A program made the position numbers and the translations under genes. A DNA stretch of 64,000 nt from NCBI RefSeq assembly GCF_902459565.1, contig NZ_CABPSN010000012.1, positions 1 through 64,000 on the forward strand, read 5' to 3'. Of this stretch, positions 42,017-51,506 are shown in pieces. This DNA is from Pandoraea aquatica. GTDB taxonomy: Bacteria > Pseudomonadota > Gammaproteobacteria > Burkholderiales > Burkholderiaceae. A model generated the notes under the pieces. That model ran no database searches. It was not told the origin of the DNA and saw only the letters and a list, made by a program, of their open reading frames with translations. Within the stretch, counting starts at the first letter, position 1; each line of letters opens with the position of its first letter.

Positions 42017-42382
42017 ATGGGCGAGCGCAGCGTGACGGCGGTTTCTGAATGGCAGGCCTTGCAAGAACTACCCATGCCCACGTTGGCATCGGCCAAGGAT
42101 GCTGGTGCTGTGTATTCAGTGCTCAAGGTTGCATTCGTCTGGATCGATCTTAGCGAATGTCGGGACGCCAACTTGCCAGCGGAGCCGATAGCAGATGGAA
42201 AGTGTGCTCTTGCTTCGATTTTGGTCGACGGTGAGGGACGGCGAGAACTTTATCGCCTGCCCCTTTCCCTTTCCGATTGGGCGTTCAGCGAAGTTACTCT
42301 CGCGCGGCAGGGCTTGCGCAAGTATCCGTCCGAGATCGAGTTCGGGTGCCTATCGGATCGACACTATGCGGAGATCCTCTGA
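42017..42382 (+). CDS. Hypothetical protein (121 aa)
   Basis: The start is taken as ATG 42017 (AGGTGA 5 nt upstream); ATG 41981 in the same frame lacks a ribosome site. It reads MGERSVTAVSEWQALQELPM, with VLKVAFVWIDLSECRDANLP and ADGKCALASILVDGEGRREL. No family recognised. Confidence 0.57.
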   Translation: MGERSVTAVSEWQALQELPMPTLASAKDAGAVYSVLKVAFVWIDLSECRDANLPAEPIADGKCALASILVDGEGRRELYRLPLSLSDWAFSEVTLARQGLRKYPSEIEFGCLSDRHYAEIL

Positions 42383-42470
42383 CTTTGCTTGATAATCCGA
42401 TGGCGGCCAAGCGGTGGCCGTGTCATGCCACGATCAATCAACGACGGACAACGTAGGTGGAGACACTTCG

Positions 42471-42707
42471 ATGAGCATTCTGGCTCTTCTCGGCTACTCA
42501 TTTGCCATAGCTGTTGTGGGCTTCGCTCTCATATGGATGGTGGATTGGTTGCGGGCAAAGCGTGCCGGACGGCGATTCGTCGGATTGACTGTTGCGCTGT
42601 CTGACCGGATAGCGCTCAGAGCATTCTTAGGACTCTTTGTTTGTCTGTTTCTATTCTCCTGCTTGGTTTTGATGTTACTCACGTTCACTCACATCATCTC
42701 GATCTAA
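42471..42707 (+). CDS. Two-helix membrane protein (78 aa)
   Basis: ATG 42471. Hydrophobic N-terminal helix (MSILALLGYSFAIAVVGFAL) and C-terminal helix (AFLGLFVCLFLFSCLVLMLL), with a basic cytoplasmic loop (RAKRAGRRF). Unknown function. Confidence 0.57.
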   Translation: MSILALLGYSFAIAVVGFALIWMVDWLRAKRAGRRFVGLTVALSDRIALRAFLGLFVCLFLFSCLVLMLLTFTHIISI

Positions 42708-42716
42708 ATCACAAAA

Positions 42717-43064
42717 ATGGCAATCGCTTTCGATAAGCAAAATCTGGACGCGGCTGTAGCGGCCGTTATGAAATCCGCTCTTGAGAAAGAGCAAAAGTGG
42801 ATCCCTCAGCTTGGCGGCGCCGTCGTTCGACTGACCGAAGACGGTGACGTCAGGTCATATTTGATGGCTCGAGCCTCGGAGGCCTATACACAAGCCGCTC
42901 AGTTGCCCGGTGGCATCCAGGTCGCTCGCATTGAAGGCGTGCCCTACAGTCCGGTTGGGTTTGTGTTTGAGCCGCACGTTGGTGAGATGCTCCCAGCGCC
43001 TGTGCGAATCGAAGGCGACACTGGTGAAGTGCAGCATTTGGCCTATTTTTGGGCTGTCCTGTAG
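42717..43064 (+). CDS. Hypothetical protein (115 aa)
   Basis: ATG 42717, ten bases after the previous stop. MAIAFDKQNLDAAVAAVMKS, then EQKWIPQLGGAVVRLTEDGD and PYSPVGFVFEPHVGEMLPAP. Well-composed alpha/beta protein of no recognised family. Confidence 0.58.
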   Translation: MAIAFDKQNLDAAVAAVMKSALEKEQKWIPQLGGAVVRLTEDGDVRSYLMARASEAYTQAAQLPGGIQVARIEGVPYSPVGFVFEPHVGEMLPAPVRIEGDTGEVQHLAYFWAVL

Positions 43065-43643
43065 CCACAGCGACACCGCGAAGCACATTCCCCATCGCCT
43101 GCGCCTGCGGGCGGTGCCCCAGTGGCCACTGGGGCGAAGAACGTCAGCCTTGTCGCGTGTGACAACGCCGATCTTCGGCCTCAATTCATTCCGTCGATTT
43201 CCCTCGCAGCAATCTCCACCATTGTCCAGACTCTGGCGGCTGTCACCCGTCGCATGCATCTTGTAATGCCCTCATGAACAGCTTCGCCGCCAGCGGCTCA
43301 GGTAGCGCGCTCGCCGCGCGGAGCGTCTAGCTTCACCTGCAGCGCCATCTACTCTCCCGCATCCCCCTCGCTCGCCGTCCATACCTCGCGACCGTAGCCT
43401 CATTCGCCTGGCCGTCAAGGCGCGCGAGGCCGTGTCCTTCGCTGCGCTCCGTCCCGCACCCACCCCGCGCTTTCTCCCTTGACCGCCAGGCGCCTGACGC
43501 TCGTCACGTTCGCGGGACGACGAACTCAGGGGAACGGCGGCAGCGACGAGAGAAGCGGCTGGTTCGGCAAGACAACATCTTCGCCGGGACTCGGAATCTT
43601 GGGGTCCGGCGGGTAACTCAACAACGGCAAGGAGATCTCGGAA
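43065..43643 (+). other. GC-rich structured spacer 1, ends with conserved hairpin before the methyltransferase
   Basis: 579 bp with no credible gene. Its start shares CAGCTTCGCCGCC and CTCAGGTAGCGCGCT with spacer 2. Its last 110 bp (about 43510-43616) is homologous to the 3' end of the 480-bp repeats, including GACGAACT, GGCGGCAGCG and ACTCGGAATCTTGGG. The terminal hairpin (43584-43609) lies 34 bp before the ATG. Confidence 0.65.
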
Positions 43644-44477
43644 ATGAAAATGACGCGTCAACAGGCAAAGCAGATGGCTGAAGTCGAGCAGCTCGTCGCG
43701 CTCGAGCGACGGTTGACAGTGGACGAGCGGATGTTTGTACTCGAGCACTATCAGGAGGGCGCACATACGGATAATGCAGCCATCGGAGCGTTCTTCACGC
43801 CCTACGGGCTGGCCAGAGACCTGGCGATCGAAGTCTCCGGCGCTCGCGTCGTGGACTTGTGCGCTGGGATTGGAGCGCTGGCGTTTGCCTGCGAATCCGA
43901 CGACCGCCATTTGACGTGTGTCGAGCGCAATGCCGAGTTCGTGCGCGTCGGCCGCAAGGTAATGCCGGATGCCACGTGGATTCACGCTGACGTTTTTGGC
44001 GACTGGTGGCGCGATCTTCCTTCATTCGATATGGCCATCGCAAACCCGCCGTTCGGCCGGATCCGCGAGTCCGAATACTTCGGTTCCTATCGGGGCAGTG
44101 AGTTCGAATACAAGGTTATCGAGCTTGCGCTGCGTGTTGCAAATCGCGGTGCGTTCATCGTGCCGCAGCCTTCCGCACCGTTTCGCTACTCGGGGGCGCA
44201 GTACTACCAGCGTTGCGTTTCCACGAAGTGTGAAGCGTTCCTTCGGGACACAGGCATCACCCTAGAAGTGGGTACCGGCGTCGACACGTCGATTTACAAG
44301 GATGAATGGCATGGTGTAAGTCCAATTTGCGAAATTGTTCTCGCCGAATTTCTGGAGCAACTTGACTCCGTAGTGCCGGTCGTCACCGCACCGGCTGCAC
44401 CCGAACCCACGTACCACCCGAGCGCGATGCTGGCCAATGTCGACGCCCGCCAGCTGGACATGTTCGAATCCATGTAA
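43644..44477 (+). CDS. Orphan DNA methyltransferase (adenine N6, NPPF type)
   Basis: 277 aa from ATG 43644 (AAGGAG upstream). SAM-binding motif I ARVVDLCAGIGALAFACESD (about 67-86), motif IV FDMAIANPPFGRIRE (about 128-142, NPPF), plus a segment after the N-terminal helix AAIGAFFTPYGLARDLAIEV typical of class I methylases. No restriction enzyme gene is adjacent. In a leading region such enzymes may protect the incoming plasmid from restriction (inference). Confidence 0.87.
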   Translation: MKMTRQQAKQMAEVEQLVALERRLTVDERMFVLEHYQEGAHTDNAAIGAFFTPYGLARDLAIEVSGARVVDLCAGIGALAFACESDDRHLTCVERNAEFVRVGRKVMPDATWIHADVFGDWWRDLPSFDMAIANPPFGRIRESEYFGSYRGSEFEYKVIELALRVANRGAFIVPQPSAPFRYSGAQYYQRCVSTKCEAFLRDTGITLEVGTGVDTSIYKDEWHGVSPICEIVLAEFLEQLDSVVPVVTAPAAPEPTYHPSAMLANVDARQLDMFESM

Positions 44478-44992
44478 CTCCGATGGGGCGCCCGACGTCG
44501 CTCCATTTCCCGGTGGACTCTAGCCGTCCCGCCGCAGAGCGGCGCGCCGGTTGCTGCTCGACGCGCCTCTGGCGGCTCGCCGCCGGCGCTGACTGCCTCT
44601 TCAGCTTCGCCGCCGGCATTCACCGGCCGCTCAGGTAGCGCGCTGATCGCGCTTGCTGGCCCGAGCCGTTGGGCTTCGCCACGGCACCAACCGATTTCTC
44701 CCCCTCAAACACACAACCGACCCGACACCTAAGCTTTCCCCCCTGCGGCTTGGGGTGACGTTCGCTCGCCTGGCTCTTGGTGCCGGCTTGACCAGAGATG
44801 CGAACGGAGCATCGCATCTTGGCCTGCACCTTCAACGGCTTTCGCGGCATATCCTCGCGGCTCCGCTGCTGCGGTATTCCACGATCCATTGACACCAGTC
44901 GTCCGTCGCGCGCCCGCATCCCCAAGCCGCACGGATTACGCCTCGCTAGGTCGAGCGCACGTGTGGCCCCTTCCTACTCTTTGGAGCACGCT
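44478..44992 (+). other. GC-rich structured spacer 2
   Basis: 515 bp with no credible gene. Contains CAGCTTCGCCGCCGGC and GGCCGCTCAGGTAGCGCGCT (about 44601-44645), shared with spacer 1. Short frames are compositional shadows. It lies directly before the second methyltransferase. Confidence 0.55.
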
Positions 44993-45640
44993 ATGGGCCG
45001 CTTTATCTTGGGCGACAGCCTCGCCATCCTGCCTACATTTCCTGACGCCTGCGTCGACTTTGTGCTCACCGATCCGCCTTACCTGGTGAACTACGTTGAT
45101 CGGTCCGGCCGGGCGATCGCCAACGACGTCCAGGGCGACTGGCTGCGACCTGCTTTTTCGCAGATCCGACGTGTCATGCGGCCGAACACGCTATGTGTGT
45201 CGTTCTACGGGTGGAACAAGGTGGACATGTTCTTCGACGCCTGGAAGGCCGCAGGGCTTCGCGTCATCGGGCACATCGTTTTTAGCAAAAACTACGCTTC
45301 TAAGTCGCGTTTCTTGCGCTATCAGCACGAATCGGCATATCTGCTTGCGAAGGGCAATCCTGTCCTGCCGGCCGATCCCTTGCCCGACGTGCTTGGCTGG
45401 TCCTACTCCGGCAACCGGCACCACCCAACTCAGAAGCCAGTGCCCCAACTCTCGCAGTTGATTGAGTCGTTTTCACGGCCAAACGACATTGTGCTGGATC
45501 CGTTTGCCGGCTCCGCATCAACGTGTGTTGCCGCGCACCAGCTCGGTCGGCGCTTCCTCGGCATCGAAATGGATCCGCAATACCACGCCGCCGGCGTGCG
45601 CCGACTGCAACAAGCGAATACGCGTGAGGTGGCAAATTGA
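44993..45640 (+). CDS. DNA methyltransferase, DPPY type (N4/N6, beta class)
   Basis: 215 aa from ATG 44993 (TTTGGAGC upstream; the frame extends to 44798 in the spacer). Catalytic FVLTDPPYLVNYVDRSGR near residue 26 comes before the SAM motif I IVLDPFAGSASTCVAAHQLG near 164, the beta-class order. RFLGIEMDPQYHAAGVRRL closes the fold. No target-recognition insert or restriction partner is evident. Likely anti-restriction in the leading region, or regulatory. Confidence 0.9.
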   Translation: MGRFILGDSLAILPTFPDACVDFVLTDPPYLVNYVDRSGRAIANDVQGDWLRPAFSQIRRVMRPNTLCVSFYGWNKVDMFFDAWKAAGLRVIGHIVFSKNYASKSRFLRYQHESAYLLAKGNPVLPADPLPDVLGWSYSGNRHHPTQKPVPQLSQLIESFSRPNDIVLDPFAGSASTCVAAHQLGRRFLGIEMDPQYHAAGVRRLQQANTREVAN

Positions 45641-46092
45641 GCATCGATCGCATCCTGATGAATTTGCGTGCTTACCTCAGCGGCATCGCGAATGTGAATC
45701 CGAACCATCTCGTCATTCTCGCCGAGTGCCAGAACGTTCGGTTACTGGCCCAGGCCGACCTAGAGCGGAGAGTGGCCGAGACCCTGGGAGAACTCACCGA
45801 TGAGGAAGTTCGTGCGATTGCGTGCGAGGATGTGGACATACAAAAACTGGCCAGCGACGCAATGGCCGGAAAGATCAACGCGGGGACCGATAACGTGGCA
45901 CAACCAACCATATCTAATGCGGCTCGATCTGAGCTAACACATATCGCCGAAGCCACTCTGGGAATTCCTACGCTCGAATCCCGGCATTCCGACTCACTCG
46001 ATTTTCATGACCTAGCGGTCTGGACGATTGCGCGAGCGCTGGAGCAGGCATACATCGCAGGCATGACAGACCACCATCGAAGCGCGGAGTGA
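45637..46092 (+). CDS. Hypothetical protein with DUF6900-like C-terminal domain
   Basis: 151 aa from TTG 45637, overlapping the methyltransferase stop (TTGA). N-terminal half SIDRILMNLRAYLSGIANVN with helical ERRVAETLGELTDEEVRAIA. C-terminal ELTHIAEATLGIPTLESRHS, DSLDFHDLAVWTIARALEQA matches my memory of the DUF6900 family. Coupled to the methyltransferase, hence perhaps related in function. Confidence 0.68.
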   Translation: MSIDRILMNLRAYLSGIANVNPNHLVILAECQNVRLLAQADLERRVAETLGELTDEEVRAIACEDVDIQKLASDAMAGKINAGTDNVAQPTISNAARSELTHIAEATLGIPTLESRHSDSLDFHDLAVWTIARALEQAYIAGMTDHHRSAE

Positions 46093-46098
46093 CGTGAG

Positions 46099-46134
46099 CA
46101 CACCCCCGGCTAGTGTTTCGCCGGCCGGGGTGTG
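46099..46134 (+). terminator. Strong hairpin after the methyltransferase operon
   Basis: CACACCCCCGGC (46099-46110), loop, then GCCGGCCGGGGTGTG (46120-46134): an 8-bp CACACCCC/GGGGTGTG stem extended by CGGC/GCCG. No T tract follows, so rho-independent function is uncertain. Confidence 0.5.
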
Positions 46135-46362
46135 CCGGGAAACCGGGGTGATTTTGCCCAGCTTCCCGCGAAGCGAGTGATAGGGATTGGGGTCTGTGAG
46201 GCGGCCGCTCTAGGGGCTTGCGCCCCGCCGCGAGGGCACCCGCGCAGCAGTAGGGCCGCACGCGGGCCCCACTGCTGCAAAACAGCACTGCCGCTCATTT
46301 GTGGTTTCACAGCGTTGCTGCCGTTGGAACCAGCTCCGTGTGGCGGTTACGAACTACCGCAG

Positions 46363-46842
46363 CCCAAACAGGGCGTTACCCGGCTCGCCGGGCCGGGCTT
46401 TCGTGCTGCGCATCGAGCCCGCGAAGCGGTCTCGCCCCCTTCGGGCATCAATCCCTAACGCACGCTCCGCGTTGCTCCGCTCAACGACCTGTACGGACCC
46501 GGCCTACGGCCAGGTGTAGGCGCTCGCCGCGCGAGCGTTTCCGGCAGCTCCGATATGCGTCGGCTGGTCCGCCAATCCCCTTAGTTCTCGCCCGAATCGC
46601 GACAGTAGCCCTCCACCGTCAGACAGCAAGGGTGCGCTTCGCCATGTCCTCACCCGTTCGGTGCTCGCCTGCGGCTGCGCTCCGCGTGCGGCTTCCGGCA
46701 TGCCCTTGCAGTCCGCCGGCTCCGGCCTCCTTTGTCGCCGGGACGACGAACTAAGGGGACTGGCGGCAGCGGGTAAGCCGCGGTCGGATCCACCAAAAAC
46801 AAACCCTTCGCTGGGACTCGGAATCTTGGGTCCCGGTCAGCT
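46363..46842 (+). repeat. 480-bp non-coding repeat, copy 1
   Basis: Runs from CCCAAACAGGGCGTTACC to CCCGGTCAGCT and matches 51831-52311 along its whole length with scattered substitutions. No protein frame is conserved between the copies. Its end carries the hairpin GGGACTC (46813-46819), loop GGAATCTT, GGGTCCC (46828-46834), 25 bp before the next ATG. GC-rich with many short palindromes. Confidence 0.88.
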
Positions 46843-46859
46843 GAAAAACAGGAGTGCTT

Positions 46860-47060
46860 ATGGAAATCGTGCAAACCATTTCGGCCTTCTACGGCAACGA
46901 CCGCAAGGGGCGTCCTTATGTGCAGGTGTTCATCGAGTTTTGTGCCATCGACGGCACGAAGCTCTGCGGCAAAGCATGCGCAATTAGCGCGGCGGACATC
47001 GCGGATGCAAAGCGCATGGCTTACGCCATCGGCGCAGACGTTGTGCAACCCATTCATTGA
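46860..47060 (+). CDS. Small hypothetical protein (66 aa)
   Basis: ATG 46860 with AGGAG 6 nt upstream. MEIVQTISAFYGNDRKGRPY then VQVFIEFCAIDGTKLCGKAC and ADIADAKRMAYAIGADVVQP. First gene after repeat copy 1, 49 bp ahead of the ParB-like gene. No family recognised. Confidence 0.6.
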   Translation: MEIVQTISAFYGNDRKGRPYVQVFIEFCAIDGTKLCGKACAISAADIADAKRMAYAIGADVVQPIH

Positions 47061-47109
47061 GATTTTTCACGGCAGTGCCCTTTTGATAACTCGTGCAAGG
47101 AGAAAGACC

Positions 47110-49182
47110 ATGAAAGCAGTGAAAGCCAGCGAAACCATCAACGTCCCCTTCAAGTTGCTTGTGGACTCGGAGGACAACGTCAATAAGGACGAAGTCATCA
47201 CGCCTGAAATCGAGAAGGAGTACGGCGAGACAATCCTCGCAAACAACGGGCTGCTCCAAAATCTCGTGGTGACATTCGAGAACGGCGTTTACCCCGTGGT
47301 TGGCGGTCGGAAGCGCCGTGCGGGGCTCGCATGGCTGGTCGCGCAGGGTATCGCACCTTTCGATGAAGATTACCCGGTGCCGGTGATGGTGGTTGCCAAG
47401 GCGGACGCAAAACTTGCCAGCTTGGCAGAGAACGTCAGCCGTCGCCTTATGCACCCGGCCAAGCTGTTTCGCGGCATCAAGGAACTGGCGGACGAAGGCC
47501 GGACGTTCGCTTTCATCGCCAAGACGTTCAACACGAGCATCGCAAAAGTGAAAGGGATGCTCAAGCTCACGGCCGTTTCGCCCAAGCTGTTCGACCTGTT
47601 CGAGAACGACAAGATTACGGTCGAAGAGATGCAGGTTCTGATTCTCGCTGACACACATGCGGAGCAAGAGGAGGCGTTTGAAGCCTTCAGGGGGTACTGG
47701 AACCGTCGCCCGGATCAACTGCGCAACCTGATCGTCAAGCAGGAGCGCAACGTGCAAACCGACCCGCATGTGAAGTTCGTGACACTTCAAGCCTACGAAG
47801 AAGCGGGGGGTCTCGTTCGCCGCGATCTGTTTGCAGATCAGGATGCGGGGTACATCCTCGACTCCAATCTACTCCATCAACTCGAACGGAAGAAGTTAGA
47901 AAGCGTCGTCGCTGACGTAAAGGCCGAAGGCTGGCAGTGGGTGGAAATTTCGGTGACCGGTGACGAGGCGCGTCAATTGGAGCGAATCGCTCACGTTGAT
48001 CGCGCTCCGACCGACGAGGAAGCCGCGTACATCGATGCGCTTGTCGCAGACGCAACTGCCGCAGAGGATGCGTGCAATAAGGCAGCAGAAGACGACGAAA
48101 TCGACGGTGAGACGTATGAAGCACTCGAAGCACGACGGGACGACCTTCGTGACCGAATCGCTCGCGCCAAAGCCGTGCTGCGCACGTACGCGCCGGAATT
48201 GGTTGCTATGACCGGTGCTTTCGTCGGAGTCGGCCGGGACGGCGAACTTCACATTGAGCGAGGGCTTGTGCGTCGGGAGGATCGCGTTGCTGTTGCGAAG
48301 CAGCGAGGCGACGACTCGGAAGTGAAGCGCCTCACGAAAGAAGCGACTGCCACCGAACGCGCCACGCAAAAGGGGCCGCACTCCGACGCACTTACCCGCC
48401 GCTTGAGTGCTCATCATTCAATTGCCTTGCAAGCAGAAATTGCAGCCAACCCGGAAGCCGCGTTCGTGATCGCACTCGAAAAGCTCGCCGGGGGCCACTT
48501 CTTCCGAGGCGCGAGCGAGAGTGTCCTCAACATGAGTGTGACCGAGCAACGTCACCAATTGGAGAGGGACGCAAGCGACCTCAAAGAAACTGCCGCCGCG
48601 AAGGCACTGGAAGCAACCGAGCAGCAATGGAAGGCGAAGCTGCCGAGCAGCCGTAAGGAACTGATGAGTGCACTGTTCCAACTGTCGTTGGACGACCGCA
48701 TGGCGCTCTTCGCATTCCTCACCGCCGTTGGCATTAATGGCGTCGTTCAGTCGGAGAAACATGCAAGCCGACTGGAAGGGGTAGCAGACGTGGTTGGAGT
48801 GGACATGACCAAATGGTGGAAAGCTACGGCGACCACGTATCTCTCCTACGTCTCACTCGCGCAGATCGGTGAAGTCCTCAAGGAAGCGGTGTCGAAAGAA
48901 GCTGCTGCCGAGGTGGTGACGATGAAAAAGCGCGACGCTGTTAAGCACGCCGAGAAGCTGCTTGCGAACACCGGCTGGTTGCCGAAGATGATGCGCCGCA
49001 AGGTCGTTGTCGAACCGGCTAAGTCGGCTAAGCCGACCGCAGCACCGAAAAAATCCACTGCAGCACCCAAGGCACCTACGAAGGCCGCGCCGTCCAAGAC
49101 CCCTGCCAAAAAGGTGACGAAGGCGAACGACGGCAAGACCGCGAAGCCGCGTAAGCCCGCAGCCAAAACCACCTCTCGCTAA
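47110..49182 (+). CDS. Large ParB/Spo0J-like protein with histone-like tail
   Basis: 690 aa from ATG 47110 (AAGGAG upstream). The N-terminal ParB domain: LLQNLVVTFENGVYPVVGGR then AENVSRRLMHPAKLFRGIKE and the HTH FAFIAKTFNTSIAKVKGMLK. The middle (about 280-610) is a long helical region without known motifs. The last 70 residues are Lys/Ala/Pro repeats (PTAAPKKSTAAPKAPTKAAP), like histone H1. Large ParB-like proteins (YubM/ORF653 type) are characteristic leading-region genes of F-like plasmids; it is not the partner of parA here. Confidence 0.87.
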   Translation: MKAVKASETINVPFKLLVDSEDNVNKDEVITPEIEKEYGETILANNGLLQNLVVTFENGVYPVVGGRKRRAGLAWLVAQGIAPFDEDYPVPVMVVAKADAKLASLAENVSRRLMHPAKLFRGIKELADEGRTFAFIAKTFNTSIAKVKGMLKLTAVSPKLFDLFENDKITVEEMQVLILADTHAEQEEAFEAFRGYWNRRPDQLRNLIVKQERNVQTDPHVKFVTLQAYEEAGGLVRRDLFADQDAGYILDSNLLHQLERKKLESVVADVKAEGWQWVEISVTGDEARQLERIAHVDRAPTDEEAAYIDALVADATAAEDACNKAAEDDEIDGETYEALEARRDDLRDRIARAKAVLRTYAPELVAMTGAFVGVGRDGELHIERGLVRREDRVAVAKQRGDDSEVKRLTKEATATERATQKGPHSDALTRRLSAHHSIALQAEIAANPEAAFVIALEKLAGGHFFRGASESVLNMSVTEQRHQLERDASDLKETAAAKALEATEQQWKAKLPSSRKELMSALFQLSLDDRMALFAFLTAVGINGVVQSEKHASRLEGVADVVGVDMTKWWKATATTYLSYVSLAQIGEVLKEAVSKEAAAEVVTMKKRDAVKHAEKLLANTGWLPKMMRRKVVVEPAKSAKPTAAPKKSTAAPKAPTKAAPSKTPAKKVTKANDGKTAKPRKPAAKTTSR

Positions 49183-49191
49183 ACGTCGTAT

Positions 49192-49216
49192 GGACGCCTC
49201 CGTAAGGGAGGCGTCC
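49192..49216 (+). terminator. Hairpin after the ParB-like gene
   Basis: GGACGCCTCC, loop GTAAG, GGAGGCGTCC: perfect 10-bp stem, followed by CCCCTCC without a T tract. It lies between the ParB-like stop and the next ribosome site; terminator or mRNA-processing/stability structure. Confidence 0.55.
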
Positions 49217-49240
49217 CCTCCATCTCAAAGGAGTATCGAT

Positions 49241-49678
49241 ATGCGTTCTCTGAATGAAGGGACAAAAGCCGATGCTGCACACACCCTTGGCTATGAAATG
49301 TACGCGTGGTTTCACAGCGAGGCGTGGAACGTTGACCACCGGATCGTGGATGCGGGGTTTGCCCCCGATGGATCACCTTGGGTCATCAGCCTGTGTCCGG
49401 GCGGGAGGTCGTTTAAGCACAGCGTCCGGTTCGACCGCCGTTGTGACCGGACTCTCGGCACCTACCGCATAGAGATCCGCTACGTGTTACACGCCGCCCG
49501 CGAAGGTGTCGCTCACCCCGAGTACAGCGCCCAGGTGATGACTGGTGACGACCTGACCTTGCTTGATGCCACAACGAACATGGTGAAGTTTGGTTTCAAC
49601 GACATGACGTTCTTCACCACTGCGCAAGAGTGGGCGGCGCGCGATAACGGTTACGTATATGCGTTGCGCTGCAAGTAA
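49241..49678 (+). CDS. Hypothetical protein (145 aa)
   Basis: ATG 49241 with AAGGAG 9 nt upstream. MRSLNEGTKADAAHTLGYEM, then WNVDHRIVDAGFAPDGSPWV and FKHSVRFDRRCDRTLGTYRI. No family recognised. Conserved-looking alpha/beta composition. Confidence 0.6.
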   Translation: MRSLNEGTKADAAHTLGYEMYAWFHSEAWNVDHRIVDAGFAPDGSPWVISLCPGGRSFKHSVRFDRRCDRTLGTYRIEIRYVLHAAREGVAHPEYSAQVMTGDDLTLLDATTNMVKFGFNDMTFFTTAQEWAARDNGYVYALRCK

Positions 49679-50186
49679 GGGCTTTCAGCGCAAGAGCCAG
49701 TCGTTGGCCCGTCCGACGATAGCCTGCGGCCTGCTCGATCCGCACCAGACTCTCGCCTGGCGCGAACCGAGTGAAATGCGGCCGCAGGAGAGTGGGCGAG
49801 ACGCTCTAGGGGTTCCGCTTCGCTCCACCCCGGCACTGGGCCACCCCAACAGTCGCGCCTCTGGCGCGAGATTGCGCTGCGCGCGACTGCCCGCCGCCGA
49901 GCGTCGGGGTTTCGCTGTTCGCCCACGTCGGGATGCTCCACGCCAAACCGTTTCGACCGAAAGACCTTTCACAGCACTGTGGATCGCCTCTTTCCGTCGC
50001 ATAGCGATCGCACGTTCGTTTGCAAGGGTTCGCGTTGCGCCGTGCGTCGCCCGTTCGGTGCTCGCCTTTGGCTGCGCTCCGCCTGCGGCCTCGCCCGGCC
50101 CCTTGCAAGCCTTCGAGCTTTCGCAATTCATGCGCCGAGGCGGCTCCACATTGCAGGTTCAACCAGTCGAAACAGAAAGGAGAGTT
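49679..50186 (+). other. GC-rich structured spacer 4
   Basis: 508 bp ahead of the DUF3560 gene. It contains CCCGTTCGGTGCTCGCCT and GGCTGCGCTCCGCCTGCGGC (about 50050-50092), shared with both 480-bp repeats, but lacks their 3' hairpin. A long frame (from 49659) runs through it into DUF3560 and is judged a chance extension. Confidence 0.55.
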
Positions 50187-51407
50187 ATGACCATCCCAAC
50201 CACTCACAACGAAACCCCGGCACTCAACGTCGAAAACGCGGGCGTTCCCCCCGCACCCCCCGAGGCTCACCCCATTGCAGGCGCAGAACCTCGCCACGTC
50301 GATACGGGGGCGGGCATGACCGCGACTTATTCGCTGGAGGACAACAAGCTCCGCCTCTACTCGGTGTTTCGTCTGCCGGCGGATCTGTACCAGCGCGTAA
50401 GTTCAGCAGGGTTTATCTGGGCCGCAAAGCAGGACTGCTTTGTCGCCCCGATGTGGACACCGGTTCGCGAGGATCTGCTGCTGGAGTTGTGTAGCGAGAT
50501 CGAAGAAGAGGGGACGTCGCTGGTAGAGCGCGCAGCAATGCGGGCGGAGCGATTTGACGTGTACAGCGAAAGCAACTCGCGTAAGTCTGACTCGGCACAT
50601 CAGGCGGCGCGCGAAAGCGTCGCCGGAATTCCGATGGGACAGCCGATTCTGGTCGGCCACCACAGCGAAGCATGCCATCGGCGTGCGCTGGAGCGCCAGG
50701 ACACCAACATGCGAAAGGCTATCGAGACGGCAGAGCGTGCCGAATCGTGGGCGCGCCGCGCAGCCGCGGCTCAAGCAAACGCCGCACGGAAATTGTCAGT
50801 CCCGGTACGGCACCGCCGTATCAAGTCTCTAGAGGCTGAAGCCCGGAAACAACGCAGGAATATTTCTGAAGCCAATACCGAGGCCAGCATCAAATGGGCC
50901 ACTCGCTGGCTGGGTCACTACGAGACACGCATTGCTTACGAACGCGAGATGCTGTCCGCCGCAGGCGGGAGTGCTGCAACGAGACACGATTTTGCGGTAG
51001 GCGGCACAGTCGTCGTGCGTGGCGAGCGGCTGGTGATTCTTCGCGTCAATCGATCGGGGCAAGAGGTCAGCAGCTTGACCACGACGCCGCCCCGTGCCGC
51101 GAGCTGGAGCCGGAACTGGAAGATCAGCGCCGAGCGCGTCGACGCCTACGAGCCGCCTACAAAGGAGGCTATCGATGCCGTGGCCATCGTCAAGAAATTG
51201 CCACCGATTGTGAATTACCCAGCGCTCGGCTGCTTGGAAATGACCCGAAAAGAGTGGGCGGATTGCTCACGCGACTACAAGGGCACTCAAACCGCGAAGG
51301 GTGACGAAAGGCTCGCCGCCTACCGTCATCGAACGATCGTTCGTAACGGCATCTTGCGGCTCGTCTACATCGTGGACATGAAGACAACCGAGCCGCCAAC
51401 GGCCTAA
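50187..51407 (+). CDS. DUF3560 family protein
   Basis: 406 aa from ATG 50187 (AAGGAGAG upstream). DUF3560 pattern: MTATYSLEDNKLRLYSVFRL, YQRVSSAGFIWAAKQDCFVA, PMWTPVREDLLLELC, then PMGQPILVGHHSEACHRRAL and a helical AESWARRAAAAQANAARKLS. It is common on large proteobacterial conjugative plasmids; function unknown. The start is chosen by the ribosome site, not at 49659. Confidence 0.85.
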   Translation: MTIPTTHNETPALNVENAGVPPAPPEAHPIAGAEPRHVDTGAGMTATYSLEDNKLRLYSVFRLPADLYQRVSSAGFIWAAKQDCFVAPMWTPVREDLLLELCSEIEEEGTSLVERAAMRAERFDVYSESNSRKSDSAHQAARESVAGIPMGQPILVGHHSEACHRRALERQDTNMRKAIETAERAESWARRAAAAQANAARKLSVPVRHRRIKSLEAEARKQRRNISEANTEASIKWATRWLGHYETRIAYEREMLSAAGGSAATRHDFAVGGTVVVRGERLVILRVNRSGQEVSSLTTTPPRAASWSRNWKISAERVDAYEPPTKEAIDAVAIVKKLPPIVNYPALGCLEMTRKEWADCSRDYKGTQTAKGDERLAAYRHRTIVRNGILRLVYIVDMKTTEPPTA

Positions 51408-51443
51408 GCGCACCTAGCCATTGCATCAGATCAATCGTCATGA

Positions 51444-51472
51444 CGGGCGGCCCAACGTGTATTGGCCGCCCG
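51444..51472 (+). terminator. Hairpin after the DUF3560 gene
   Basis: CGGGCGGCC (51444-51452) and GGCCGCCCG (51464-51472) form a 9-bp GC stem with an 11-base loop. No T tract. Similar in type to the hairpin at 49192. Confidence 0.5.
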
Positions 51473-51506
51473 CCTCAACCACGACCTAAACGCATAGGGG
51501 GCAACC

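Noticed and set aside
46299-46754. 151-codon frame within repeat copy 1
   Set aside because: Not conserved as a frame in copy 2 and Arg/Pro-rich, so non-coding.
47110-49182. Partner of ParA in partition
   Set aside because: ParA already has an adjacent RHH partner and its own centromere; this ParB-like gene is 24 kb away in the leading region.
49659-50186. N-terminal extension of the DUF3560 gene
   Set aside because: Overlaps the previous gene end and the repeat-like spacer; a strong ribosome site supports ATG 50187.
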